Assembly (NCBI RefSeq): GCF_034314085.1
Contig: NZ_JAVIWI010000002.1
Location: 107,030 to 171,029, forward strand
DNA from: Undibacterium sp. 5I1
GTDB taxonomy: Bacteria; Pseudomonadota; Gammaproteobacteria; Burkholderiales; Burkholderiaceae_D
Direction of reading: 5' to 3'
DNA length: 64,000 bases
Shown: positions 1 through 10,411 of the stretch, in pieces
How positions within the stretch are numbered: the first letter of the stretch is position 1
Layout: each line of letters begins with the position of its first letter
The notes under the pieces: model-generated
What the model saw: only the letters and a program-made list of their open reading frames with translations
What the model was told of the DNA's origin: nothing
Database searches by the model: none
Made by a program: the position numbers and the translations under genes

Positions 1-196
1 CATTCATTTTTACGAACGTTGGATTCAGTGCATTGTCTGTGATTTGTGCAGAACTTGTTGTCGTTACTGGTGCTGTTGTTACTGTGACTGCAGCACCAGA
101 CGCTAAGCTTTGCTCACTATTTTGCATTGGATCAGCCGTCATTTTTACAAACGTTAGATTCAGTGCATTGTCTGTGATTTGTGCAGAACTTGTTGT
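1..196 (-). repeat. Tandem C-terminal repeats of the RTX protein
   Basis: Bases 5-60 and 140-195 are near-identical direct copies encoding SSAQITDNALNxTFVKM. A diverged copy (SSAQISSNVLNKSLV) is encoded further upstream in the gene, near 270-310. More copies may follow outside the window. They lie after the RTX repeats. Confidence 0.8.
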
Positions 197-3100
197 TCCT
201 GATACGGTGGAAGTCACCTCTGCGTTTATTGCCTCATCCACACTTGGAACGGTAACTGATGCAACTCTCACCAGTGATTTATTCAATACATTGGATGAGA
301 TCTGTGCTGAGCTGGTTGGTGTCGTCCTAACGATCGGATTGAGTGTAGTAGCAAAATTGGGTTGGTCGTCGCTTAGAGCATCTCCAAGGAACTGGTTAGA
401 AGAACTACTGAAAGAACTAACGGTAGCTGATGTCGGTGTTGGTGGAACGATTTGAATCACCGAGACCGTCGTGGTGGCATTAGATGTCGTGCTCGTTTGT
501 ATTAGTGCCGCGATATCAGTGCTGGAATAGCTACGGCCGTCACTGGTCGTGAGCGTCGCAAACTTAGCGCCTCCAAACCAGTTATTTACTGTCAGTTTTT
601 CAGTCGAACCGGTACCCGTCAACACGAGATTATTTCCTACCCGCTGTGCCTTTAGTTGGTAAGAGGTGACGCCAACTAAGTTGATCGTGACTTGGGCGCT
701 ATTATTGCTGAGTGTGTACTGACCCGCATTCAGATTAATGATATCGCTACCACCGCTAGTGCTAATCGTATCTATGCCATTGCCCAGTGTCACTTGATGT
801 TTGCCTGCACCTAGTGTGATCTGGTTAGATCCACTACCTACTGTCAGCATATCGCTACCACTGCCGACATTCACTTGATTGTTACCATTCCCTAATTGGA
901 TAGTATCGCTCACTGTGCTGGTATCGGAGGTAACTAGGATATTGTTGCCGTTACCGAGCGTGATATTGTTTTTGCCTGAGCCGAGGTTGATATTATTATT
1001 ACCATTACCGCCATTGATGATATTGGTACCATTGCCTGCAGTGATCGCGTTATTTCCTTGCCCTACCGTGACGATGTTATTTCCGCTACCCAGGCGAATG
1101 GTTTCGACCACACCAGCAATTTCCGCTGTTGTGACGCTATCGTTTCCGTTGCCAAGAGCAATACTGTTTTTACCTGAGCCAAGACGTATGGTTTCGTTGC
1201 CGTTGCTGCTGGAACCATTGATCGTGTTGCTACCGTTACCGGCTGTGACCGCGTTATTGCCTTGTCCCAGATTTACAGTGTTGCTACCACTACCCAAGTT
1301 AAAGGCGTTGCTACTACCAACAATATCACTCGACGTCAGGCCGTTCGTACCACTGCCTAAAGTTACGGTATTAGAGCCGCTACCCAGTTGTACGCTGTTA
1401 TTGCCGTTACCGCCATTGACTATATTGTTGCCATTACCCGTGTGTAGTTGCAAATTACCGCTGCCAAAGCCGACCGTGTTGTTCCCTTTACCGAGATAAA
1501 TCACGTCATTGCCATTACCTAAACTAAGCTTATTATTACCATTACCGATATTCATTGTATCCACAATTGAAGCAGCGTCCGTGCTGTTAATTTGGTTATT
1601 ACCGTCAGCGACTGTCAGGTTATTTTTACCTGAGCCTAAGGTGATCGTATCGGCGCTGGTGCCTGAACTGGCAGTGATGGTATTGGTACCATTACCAGCA
1701 ATGACCACATCGGATCCTGTCCCTAGTGTCAGATTATTGTTGCCGTTACCCACTTTGACTTGATCGTTTCCATTGCCGACCTGGATGACGTTAGAAACAC
1801 CGGAACCGTCCGCAGTAGTCACCACATCATTGCCATTACCTAGGCGAACATTATTACTACCTGTGCCCAGTGTGATGACGTCGTTTCCGTTACCGCCTGC
1901 GACGGTGTCATTGCCATTTCCTGCAGTGAACTGGTAACTACCATTGTCAAAGTTGACTTGATAATTACCATTGCCGTTACCATTGCCGAAAGCGAAGTTG
2001 GTACTGCCTAATGTCGTCCCAGAATTCCCGCCAACCAGACGCACACTACCTTGTCCGTTCGGTTCGGTGATCAGCAAATCTTGTCCACTCACCGCAAAAT
2101 TTAAATTGCCGCTGAGAATGGATGGAGACAAATAAACCGTATCGATACCGCCTTGATTGGTCAGGGACTGGCTACCGGAACCAAGGTAAATTGCGTTAGT
2201 ACCACTACCTGTGACAATCGAGTTATTACCATTGCCAACAGTCACGGTGTTAGTACCGTTACCGACAGCAATTTGACTATTACCGTTACCTAATTTGACG
2301 CTGTTATTACCCGAACCTAGTGCGATCGTATCGCTACCGTTGCCACCGACAATCGTATCGTTGCCATTTCCGGTGGTCAGACGATAGCTACCATTATCCA
2401 GGTTGGAGAGGTAGTTACCATTTCCTTCCACAAAGGTAGTAGTTCCAGATCCCGCCACATTGCCACCAACAAGCTTGATGCTTCCCTGCGCACTTGCTTG
2501 GGTGACTACCAGATCTTGGCCACTAACCGCAAAGTTCAAGGTGCCAGTTTGAATCGCTGGTGACAGGTAGACCGTATCGTTACCAGCATGATTAGTCAGG
2601 TTCACGTTACCCAAACCAGCATGGATTGCATTATTGCCGCTGCCATTGCTGATAGTGTCATTACCATTACCAACGGTCATCGAGCTATTACCGTTACCGG
2701 TCTGTAAGACATTATTACCAGAGCCTAGGGTGACGACATCATTTCCATTACCGGTCGTGACTTGGTTATTACCATCCCCTGCTTGTATCGTATTCACTGT
2801 ATTGGCAGCGTCGGCAACAGTTACCATATTATTGCCATTACCCATTTGCAGGCTATTGGTACCCGTGCCTAATGTGATCGTATTTGCACCGTTACCAGCA
2901 ATGATCGTGTCATTACCATTACCGAGTTTAATTTGGTTTGATCCGGCACCCACGACGATACTGTTGGTTCCATTAACAGCAAGGATCGTACTATTGCCGT
3001 TGCCAGTGTGAACGGTATTATTACCTTGTCCGAGCTTGATCGTATTGACACTATTGATCAGATCCGACGTAGTCACTGCGTCATTACCATCACCCAGTTG

Positions 3101-6100
3101 AACCTGGTTATTACCCGAACCCAAGGTTAAGATATTGACGCCATTTCCACCCAGAACCGTGTCGTTACCATTACCCAACTTGATTTGATTGGCTCCAGAG
3201 CCGACCGTGATGTTATTGGCTCCATCCCCTGCACTGACGATGCTGCTGCCGCTGCCTGTGATAACGCTGTTATTGCCTTGACCCAAATTAATCAGATCAT
3301 TCCCATTGGCGGTTGTCACGTGGTTGCTTCCGTCACCTAAGGTGATCTTATCCACGCTACCGGCGACATCGCTTGTCGTTACGGTGTTGTTGCCATTGCC
3401 CGCCTGCACATTGTCGTTGCCGGATCCCAGCGTGATGAGATTAGCGCCATTACCAGCGTTGATCGTATCGCTACCATTGCCGAATTTGATCTGATTATTT
3501 CCAGAGCCAACGGTAATGCTATTAGCACCATTCGTCCCGGACAGCATACTGTTACCGTTGCCAGTCTGGACAACATTACTACCTTTGCCCAATGAGACGA
3601 TGTCATTACCATTTCCTGCAGAAAGGGTATTGTTACCATCGCCAAGCGTAATGGTATCGACCTTGCCGGTAAGATCAAGCGTTGTGACAATATTATTGCC
3701 ATTGCCGGCCGTGACACTATCAGCACCTGAGCCCAGTGTAAGGGTGTTATTACCGTTGCCAGCTAACACACTGTCGTTGCCATTACCCAGTGTGACTTTA
3801 TTGGCGTTATCGTTACTACTTACATCAATGAGGTTAGTACCGTCTCCTAGGCTGACATTGGCAGTACCGCTGACGTCACCGGTCAGCGTATTGTTGCCGT
3901 TCGTACCTGTAACTTGGCTTATGCCACTGCCGAGCAATAAGATATCTGAGCCATTGCCGAGCTGATACGTATCCGTGCCACTACCACCGATGAAGCTATC
4001 AATGCCACTACCGGCAATCATCGTGACATTGCCAACTCCGGCGACTATCGTGTCATTACCTGAATTGGCTTGAATCAGATTATTTAGCCCGTTGCCTGTC
4101 AGCTTGATATTGGCGTTACCAGTACCGATCAAGTTTTGGACATTCTGGGATGCGGTGTAACTGACACTGGTTTGAATTGTGTTTGTGTTTGTGTTTGTGT
4201 TTGTGTTTGTGTTCGTATTTGGCGTAACTGTTGCTTGCGCCTGTACGATATCGTTGACATTATTGACGATGAAAGTGTCATTGCCAAAGCCGCCGATCAG
4301 GGTTGCAATACCGCTACCTGCAACCAATGTGTCGTTGCCACTATTTGCAGAAACAGTGACACCGTCTTGGCTACCACCCGTTAGTGTTAATGCCGCATTC
4401 CCTGTTCCAACCAGGTTTTGTTCGTTGGCTGACAAGGTAAAATCAACTGAGGTTTGTATCGTATTACTGATACTACCTGCCTTGACATTGATCACGTCAT
4501 TCTTATTGTTGATCACAAAGGTGTTACGTCCCAGACCACCCACCAGAGTAGCAATGCCAGTACCAGCGACCAAAGTATCATTTCCGTTATTGGCGGTAAT
4601 GACATCGGTTTGATCGTTACCTGTTAGGGTGATGTCCGCTTTACCAATACCTGTCAGATTTTGTAATCCGCTGCCGAGTGTATAACTCGCACCTGCCTGA
4701 ACCTCATTACTCAGGCTGCCCGCTTTGGTCTTGATCACATCGCCAGCATGGTAGACCACATACGTGTTGTGTCCAACGCCACCCATCATGGTGGCTAATC
4801 CTGCACCCGCAATTAAGGTGTCATTGCCGGATCCTGCAACTAAGGTGTCGTTACCAGCGTTACCCAGAATCACGTTGTTCAAATCATTACCGGTCAAAGT
4901 AAGGTTAGCGTTACCCAGACCTGTTAGATTTTGCATATTCGCGCCCAGCGTGTAGCTGACTGAGGTTTGAACATTATTGCTCTTACTATTCGCTTGGGTC
5001 GTAATGACATCGGCTACATTGTTGATGACAAAGGTATTGTTACCCGTTCCACCAATCAGTGTCGCGATACCGGTACCAGCCGCCAGAGTATTGTTACCTG
5101 ATCCCACTTGCAAACGTGACACACCATCGCCTCCTTGCAATTGGTTGTTACCGTTACCAACAAAAACGGCGATTGCCCCTTTACCGCCGACGACCGTGTT
5201 ATTGCCGTCGCCTAGTCGAACCACATCGTTTCCAAGACCTGCATACACCAGATTATCGCCATTGCCTGCGAAGATAATATCGGTTCCGCCACCAGCAATA
5301 ATCGCATCGTTGCCATTGCCAGCAACGAGCAAATCGGTTCCCGATCCTAAGTTGATGACATCGTCGCCATTACCGACCTTAATTTCATCATTGCCATTAC
5401 CAGCGTAGATAACGTCTTTACCGTTACCGACAGATATATAGTCATTGCCGTCGCCAGAGAAGACAACATCATTGCCGTCTCCACCGATGATCTGGACGTT
5501 ACCGTTCGTACCTAGTAATAATCCATCGCCAGTAATCGTTTGTGCCGCTGCAAAGATTGGTTTATCGACGACCGTCGTCGTACCATCCGCATTCGGCATG
5601 AGTACCTGCGTTGACTCTGCCAGATTGGCTTCGACCGCTTGTATTGTGCTGCCGTCGGTCATGGTGGCACTAAAAGTTGGATCAATTAAAGTGCCGTTTT
5701 GAATCGATGATTGTCCGGTGGTGTTCAATGAAATGGAACTCAGTCCCGCCTGCGCCATACTTTTAACTTCACCTGGATCAACGACACCGTTTCCATTGGC
5801 ATCCTGCCACACAAACAAATTACTCCAAGCCGCGTCGCTGGCATTGAGTACCCCTGTTTTATTGGTGTCGAAAGATTGTAAAGCTGCATAATCTGAGGCA
5901 GCGCCTGGTACATAGTTTTTGAAGTCGAGTTGCTTGCCGTCTATGAACTGACCTTTGCCGCTTGGATCATAAAACAGGAATGCATCGTTGTTACCGATCC
6001 ATGCTGTTTTATGACGGTAACCATCGCCGCTGCCGTTAAAGAATACGTTGCTACCATCAACTGGGGTAGTCGTGATGCCTTGATGGTTGATATCCAACAC

Positions 6101-9100
6101 GATAGGATCAAGCGATCCAAAGATATCTTGAACAGTGACTTGATAATAGCCGCTAACATTTTGTGCATCGGTGACTTTGACGTAAAAACTATCGTAACCC
6201 CCTTGCAAACTGACATTATGCGGATTGGCTTGGGTTTGATCATACTCCCAACTACCGTCTTGTCCCAACGATACGATACCGTACTTAGGCTTGCCCACTA
6301 ACGTGTAGGTCAGCTTATTGTCATTGGCATCACTGACACTAAATTGCCCGGTGTAGGTACCTTGATTATCATTCGATAAAATTTCATTTGAGATCGTGAT
6401 AGGTATTGCATCCCAGCTAAGATTGAGACTCATTTGTGCGGTCAATACTTGGCCAGTATCGTCTGTACCTTCGTAATTAAAACTCACCGGTCCGTAGTAG
6501 TACAAATCAGGTGTGTACGTAATGATCCCGTTATTCATGACGACCGTTCCGTGGGTATCCGCGGTGGCAACTACACCAAACAGTCTGGCAGACGGATCAT
6601 TCGGATTCCTGTCCTTAATCTGCGCATTAAAATCCCAGGTCAAGACCGTATCGTTCGGATAAGGCCCTGCACCGCTAGTATTTTCTATTTTTAGTAAGTT
6701 TGACGAACCCGGTATCGTCGGAGTGGTCGGGGTAGTTGGCGTACCTGGATCGGTAGGGACACCTGGAACACCCGGCGGTTTAATCACCGGTGGTACATCT
6801 ACAATGACATTAGCGTTGTTAACGACGATGGTCGATTGTCCGTTGGTATTGGTAATCTGAATACCTTGAGGCACGACAGAAATTTTTTCACCTTGCAGAT
6901 CGGCAGTGAGATCTGGTGAAGCCATTTGATAGGCTTTACCGTTTCGTACAAAAGTGCCTTGTGCATAGTTCAGTGAGGTAATGCCTAAACTCGCGAGCGA
7001 ATGTAATTCCGTCTTTTGTGCTACGCCGTCGCCATTGGTATCTTGCCAAACTTGAAGCTGTGAGAACACGGCATCGGAACTGTCCAATATGCCATCCTCA
7101 TTACCGTCAACCGCTTTTAGTGATGGCAAACCACGTACTGCAGTACTGACATTAGCATTCGAGAAGAGATCGCTACCGTTGTCAATGACGCCGTTGTCGA
7201 GCTTGTCTAACACCAAGAATCCGTCGCTAGGACTAATCCATGCAGTTTTCTTGAGGAAGCCGGTATTGTCTACATTGAATGAAGCATTACTGTTAGCTTT
7301 GGCAATGGTCTGAATCCCATTACCGGTTAAATCAAGAACAACTGGTTTGAAGTCTTGGGTTGTTGCCCCTGGATCGATTGGTGCTGCTAATTGACCGGAG
7401 TGACCAGCAATTTGTATATCGGTGTAGCCCGCTTCAGGATCACCTGTGGCAAGTTGTTGAAGCACTGTTTGTGCTTCCCATTGCGGAGCGACTGCTTCAC
7501 GCGACGCGGCATTATTGATAAATTGGGTACTGAGATTAGCGCTATTAAAACCTGGTGTGAAACGGTTACCAATAGGATCGCCATACGTATTAAATCGTGT
7601 AGACTGGTCTGCTCCAGTCAACGGATCGATCATCGTTAACGTATAAATCTGACCATCGAACGATATACCCGGGAGTCGGCTCGCAATTAAGCCTATCGGT
7701 GTTAACGGACTTAGGGAATTTTCTGCCGAGACTATACTATTTAACTGGTTCACTAGACCGTTCATCAAATTGGTAACTGCCTCAGCTCCACCGCTCGCAC
7801 CAGTAACGCTTAGTCCTACCGTGCCGTTAGCATTGGTAATGTAGTGACCAGAACCCCATGGTGTCGGTGGCGCGTTAATCCCAAGCAGACCTTCAATTGT
7901 AGTGAAGATTGCATACGCAGGACCTACCCAACTTAGAGCAGGTATAAGCGAAATAGCATCGAGCACCGCTCCGACATCATTGCCGTCAGCGAGATCGGTG
8001 ATCAGACTGATCACCGGCAAATCTTGTTGTAAGGTTGATGCAAAATCAAATGTGCCCAGATTCCCGGACAGCGCGCTCATCTGACTTCCTGACGTTACAC
8101 TTAAGTACTCCGTATAAGCCTGTAATCCGTAGTTGAGCGATTGGGCACCTGATCTGATTACTGCTGCCGCATCACCGTTTTTTAGCGCATTTTCTAATGA
8201 CAGTATGCTGAGAAAACCGTTGGCAACATTCGCCGCACCAGAGAGTTCTGAGAGATTGTTGTTGGTGAGCGCATTTGCTAAGGTCAAACCTGTCGCAGCG
8301 ATCGGAAGCGGCTTGCCTGATTGTAAGGCTTTTAATAAATTGAGTGCATCGACAATGGATGGCAAGGAATTGACGATCGTTTGTCCTGCCGCAGACAGTT
8401 GCTGCACAACGCTGGAAACTTCGGTGCCATTTGGATCTGTCTCGGTAGTTGTGGTTATACCCTTGGAGATAATGGTGTTGAGTGTATTACCATTTGACTC
8501 GTGCTCTGCAATCACGACATCACCTGAGTCAGTCACGCTAACGGCTTGACCGGCTACAAATTTAACAGGGGCTGCGCCATCAATTGCGATGGTGCCACTA
8601 CTATTTTCGCCATACGTAATTACAGTTGTTGAAGGTGATTGCCCATCTATGTGAGTTACTACTTGTAGAGTTTCGCCACTATCACCGGTGGAAATTTCAC
8701 TTTTTCCAGAGACTGAAATCGGTGCAGCGGTTCCTAACTGTATTGAAGTATCCCCTGAAACCGTAATTGACGCGCTTTTCCCTAAAACGATTGATTGAGG
8801 AGTGCCGTTAATTGTTGCGCTTGCTCCGTCTGCGAAAGTTAGTTCTTCACCAGAACCATCGAGCACGGCGCCTTTTCCACTCACAATAGCGGTCAAAATC
8901 TCACCATCAAATGTCGTCTGGGTACCAGATACGTCACTTATTGCGGGGAGTTTCAACCACCCATTGCCTAAGTCATTAATACCAGTGGGAGAAGTAAGAT
9001 CAAATGCAGAATGTAGATCACTTATTGAGTAAACCGCTTTTTGAAAGGTGCAGGCTCCTGCACCAGAACCACCATTGTTATCTTGTTTAAAAACGGTGAC

Positions 9101-10393
9101 TGTGTTCGTATCATAATCAAATACAAAATTTGTTTCAGTACTGATCGCAAATTTCGATGAATCCGTGTAGGAAACCATGCTAACAGTATCGGGATTTCCA
9201 TCTCCGTTGCTATCAACTAATGTATTAACTGTTTTACCATCAGTGCTTACTGAAGTACTGGTCGAGTATTTTAAAACCGTTCGCGTATTGTCAGTATAAA
9301 CATTAACCAAATTATGATTTAGTGAGCTACTGTAAATAGCACCTAAATCCTCATTTAATCGAGGATCAGTACTTTGTACGGTCACAATATTGTCTACCGT
9401 CTTTGTGATACTTTTTATTTTAGATACATCGTTGCTGTTATACGCATAAGTAATTCCAGTGTCAGAATTTTTAACATTAAAGCTGTAACCATAAGCTGGA
9501 TCTAAAAATCCGTTAGTTAAGTTAGTGTCCGCAATTCCAAGACTAGAATATGAAAAGTCCACCATTCCATTATTTGGCATGTTCTTTGTAATATTAGCCA
9601 ATTGGGAAAGGTATGAATCAAGGTAATAAGCAATATAGTTATATTGAGTCGAATCTTCTTTTACACCAAATGCGTTTGGATTATTGTAATAAATTCCTAC
9701 TTCCGCCCCTATGTTAGCAACGGTATGGTCAACACTATAACCACCTTGATCAAATGTCAATCCAGGAATAGGGCCTTTAGTGTTAATGAAATACTTTGCA
9801 TAATAACTAGAATCCTTTAACAAGCCTCCAAGTTCAGGGAGAGAATCAATTCCTGGATTAAAATATTGAACCGCACTGACTAAAGCGTTCCAACCGTATA
9901 TCTGAGCATTCGCTTCATCGTTACCATTAACTAACAAGACTTTTTGTAACAATGCTGTCATCGACTCCCCATCACCTCCTGAGGACAGCAAATTTTTTGC
10001 ATCAGAAAAAAAATTTTTTTCTGCAATGCTAGCACCAACGTTTAAAGGCGATGTTGACCATGCATCGTAAGCATGACCACCCTCGTGGCCTAATTGAAAA
10101 ACGAAATCTGCAATCCCCTCATTTCCCCTCGCCAACGTGGATTCGAGATTTTCTATGTTCAACTGAATGGTTTTATTACCAGGGTCAAATGATGCTCCAG
10201 TCCCTGGGCTTGCATTCAGATTAAAACCATTAAGTTGCTCTTTGTTAGCTAATTCGTTAAATTCCGCAGTAAGGGTGTCCGACGCATTAAAAGCGGATAT
10301 GAGCAAACGATAAGCCTTTGAATTTACGCCTACGCCAGGAGAGTTTACAAAAGATGCAATTATTGCTTTTAATTTATCGTTAAGTGGAGTCAT
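1..10393 (-). CDS. Giant RTX repeat protein with N-terminal HEXXH domain (partial, runs off left edge)
   Basis: The frame stays open from the ATG to the window edge, 3,464 codons without a stop. Residues 1-350 form a non-repetitive domain with LGHEGGHAYD (HEGGH at residues 103-107, bases 10087-10073), the zinc-binding HEXXH signature of metallopeptidases. Around residues 1016 and 1428 are two copies of the VLDLxGxG...DGFLVLD calcium-binding unit seen in large RTX proteins, with cadherin/VCBS-like beta segments between them. From about residue 1620 to 3235 there are long runs of GNGND/GSGNN nonapeptides, which in this family fold as calcium-loaded beta-rolls and are exported by type I secretion. 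Around 3235-3285 is an RTX-associated segment (YQLKAQRVGNNLVL...NNWF). No N-terminal signal peptide is seen. The type I secretion signal and transporter genes would lie beyond the left edge. Likely a secreted toxin, protease or adhesin; substrate unknown. Confidence 0.88.
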   Translation of the reverse strand, partial: MTPLNDKLKAIIASFVNSPGVGVNSKAYRLLISAFNASDTLTAEFNELANKEQLNGFNLNASPGTGASFDPGNKTIQLNIENLESTLARGNEGIADFVFQLGHEGGHAYDAWSTSPLNVGASIAEKNFFSDAKNLLSSGGDGESMTALLQKVLLVNGNDEANAQIYGWNALVSAVQYFNPGIDSLPELGGLLKDSSYYAKYFINTKGPIPGLTFDQGGYSVDHTVANIGAEVGIYYNNPNAFGVKEDSTQYNYIAYYLDSYLSQLANITKNMPNNGMVDFSYSSLGIADTNLTNGFLDPAYGYSFNVKNSDTGITYAYNSNDVSKIKSITKTVDNIVTVQSTDPRLNEDLGAIYSSSLNHNLVNVYTDNTRTVLKYSTSTSVSTDGKTVNTLVDSNGDGNPDTVSMVSYTDSSKFAISTETNFVFDYDTNTVTVFKQDNNGGSGAGACTFQKAVYSISDLHSAFDLTSPTGINDLGNGWLKLPAISDVSGTQTTFDGEILTAIVSGKGAVLDGSGEELTFADGASATINGTPQSIVLGKSASITVSGDTSIQLGTAAPISVSGKSEISTGDSGETLQVVTHIDGQSPSTTVITYGENSSGTIAIDGAAPVKFVAGQAVSVTDSGDVVIAEHESNGNTLNTIISKGITTTTETDPNGTEVSSVVQQLSAAGQTIVNSLPSIVDALNLLKALQSGKPLPIAATGLTLANALTNNNLSELSGAANVANGFLSILSLENALKNGDAAAVIRSGAQSLNYGLQAYTEYLSVTSGSQMSALSGNLGTFDFASTLQQDLPVISLITDLADGNDVGAVLDAISLIPALSWVGPAYAIFTTIEGLLGINAPPTPWGSGHYITNANGTVGLSVTGASGGAEAVTNLMNGLVNQLNSIVSAENSLSPLTPIGLIASRLPGISFDGQIYTLTMIDPLTGADQSTRFNTYGDPIGNRFTPGFNSANLSTQFINNAASREAVAPQWEAQTVLQQLATGDPEAGYTDIQIAGHSGQLAAPIDPGATTQDFKPVVLDLTGNGIQTIAKANSNASFNVDNTGFLKKTAWISPSDGFLVLDKLDNGVIDNGSDLFSNANVSTAVRGLPSLKAVDGNEDGILDSSDAVFSQLQVWQDTNGDGVAQKTELHSLASLGITSLNYAQGTFVRNGKAYQMASPDLTADLQGEKISVVPQGIQITNTNGQSTIVVNNANVIVDVPPVIKPPGVPGVPTDPGTPTTPTTPTIPGSSNLLKIENTSGAGPYPNDTVLTWDFNAQIKDRNPNDPSARLFGVVATADTHGTVVMNNGIITYTPDLYYYGPVSFNYEGTDDTGQVLTAQMSLNLSWDAIPITISNEILSNDNQGTYTGQFSVSDANDNKLTYTLVGKPKYGIVSLGQDGSWEYDQTQANPHNVSLQGGYDSFYVKVTDAQNVSGYYQVTVQDIFGSLDPIVLDINHQGITTTPVDGSNVFFNGSGDGYRHKTAWIGNNDAFLFYDPSGKGQFIDGKQLDFKNYVPGAASDYAALQSFDTNKTGVLNASDAAWSNLFVWQDANGNGVVDPGEVKSMAQAGLSSISLNTTGQSSIQNGTLIDPTFSATMTDGSTIQAVEANLAESTQVLMPNADGTTTVVDKPIFAAAQTITGDGLLLGTNGNVQIIGGDGNDVVFSGDGNDYISVGNGKDVIYAGNGNDEIKVGNGDDVINLGSGTDLLVAGNGNDAIIAGGGTDIIFAGNGDNLVYAGLGNDVVRLGDGNNTVVGGKGAIAVFVGNGNNQLQGGDGVSRLQVGSGNNTLAAGTGIATLIGGTGNNTFVINNVADVITTQANSKSNNVQTSVSYTLGANMQNLTGLGNANLTLTGNDLNNVILGNAGNDTLVAGSGNDTLIAGAGLATMMGGVGHNTYVVYHAGDVIKTKAGSLSNEVQAGASYTLGSGLQNLTGIGKADITLTGNDQTDVITANNGNDTLVAGTGIATLVGGLGRNTFVINNKNDVINVKAGSISNTIQTSVDFTLSANEQNLVGTGNAALTLTGGSQDGVTVSANSGNDTLVAGSGIATLIGGFGNDTFIVNNVNDIVQAQATVTPNTNTNTNTNTNTNTIQTSVSYTASQNVQNLIGTGNANIKLTGNGLNNLIQANSGNDTIVAGVGNVTMIAGSGIDSFIGGSGTDTYQLGNGSDILLLGSGISQVTGTNGNNTLTGDVSGTANVSLGDGTNLIDVSSNDNANKVTLGNGNDSVLAGNGNNTLTLGSGADSVTAGNGNNIVTTLDLTGKVDTITLGDGNNTLSAGNGNDIVSLGKGSNVVQTGNGNSMLSGTNGANSITVGSGNNQIKFGNGSDTINAGNGANLITLGSGNDNVQAGNGNNTVTTSDVAGSVDKITLGDGSNHVTTANGNDLINLGQGNNSVITGSGSSIVSAGDGANNITVGSGANQIKLGNGNDTVLGGNGVNILTLGSGNNQVQLGDGNDAVTTSDLINSVNTIKLGQGNNTVHTGNGNSTILAVNGTNSIVVGAGSNQIKLGNGNDTIIAGNGANTITLGTGTNSLQMGNGNNMVTVADAANTVNTIQAGDGNNQVTTGNGNDVVTLGSGNNVLQTGNGNSSMTVGNGNDTISNGSGNNAIHAGLGNVNLTNHAGNDTVYLSPAIQTGTLNFAVSGQDLVVTQASAQGSIKLVGGNVAGSGTTTFVEGNGNYLSNLDNGSYRLTTGNGNDTIVGGNGSDTIALGSGNNSVKLGNGNSQIAVGNGTNTVTVGNGNNSIVTGSGTNAIYLGSGSQSLTNQGGIDTVYLSPSILSGNLNFAVSGQDLLITEPNGQGSVRLVGGNSGTTLGSTNFAFGNGNGNGNYQVNFDNGSYQFTAGNGNDTVAGGNGNDVITLGTGSNNVRLGNGNDVVTTADGSGVSNVIQVGNGNDQVKVGNGNNNLTLGTGSDVVIAGNGTNTITASSGTSADTITLGSGKNNLTVADGNNQINSTDAASIVDTMNIGNGNNKLSLGNGNDVIYLGKGNNTVGFGSGNLQLHTGNGNNIVNGGNGNNSVQLGSGSNTVTLGSGTNGLTSSDIVGSSNAFNLGSGSNTVNLGQGNNAVTAGNGSNTINGSSSNGNETIRLGSGKNSIALGNGNDSVTTAEIAGVVETIRLGSGNNIVTVGQGNNAITAGNGTNIINGGNGNNNINLGSGKNNITLGNGNNILVTSDTSTVSDTIQLGNGNNQVNVGSGSDMLTVGSGSNQITLGAGKHQVTLGNGIDTISTSGGSDIINLNAGQYTLSNNSAQVTINLVGVTSYQLKAQRVGNNLVLTGTGSTEKLTVNNWFGGAKFATLTTSDGRSYSSTDIAALIQTSTTSNATTTVSVIQIVPPTPTSATVSSFSSSSNQFLGDALSDDQPNFATTLNPIVRTTPTSSAQISSNVLNKSLVRVASVTVPSVDEAINAEVTSTVSGTTSSAQITDNALNLTFVKMTADPMQNSEQSLASGAAVTVTTAPVTTTSSAQITDNALNPTFVKMN
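4181..4214 (-). repeat. In-frame hexanucleotide tandem repeat (Asn-Thr)
   Basis: Five perfect copies of GTTTGT (plus strand) plus a partial one encode an (NT)n linker inside the RTX protein. Because the unit is 6 bp, slippage changes linker length without shifting the frame. Confidence 0.85.
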
Positions 10394-10411
10394 TTTGTAC
10401 TTTATAAAAAT

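Noticed and set aside
879..5702. Many plus-strand open frames rich in Leu-Pro
   Set aside because: They are mirror images of the Gly-Asn-Asp RTX repeats on the minus strand; periodic repeats keep the other frames open.
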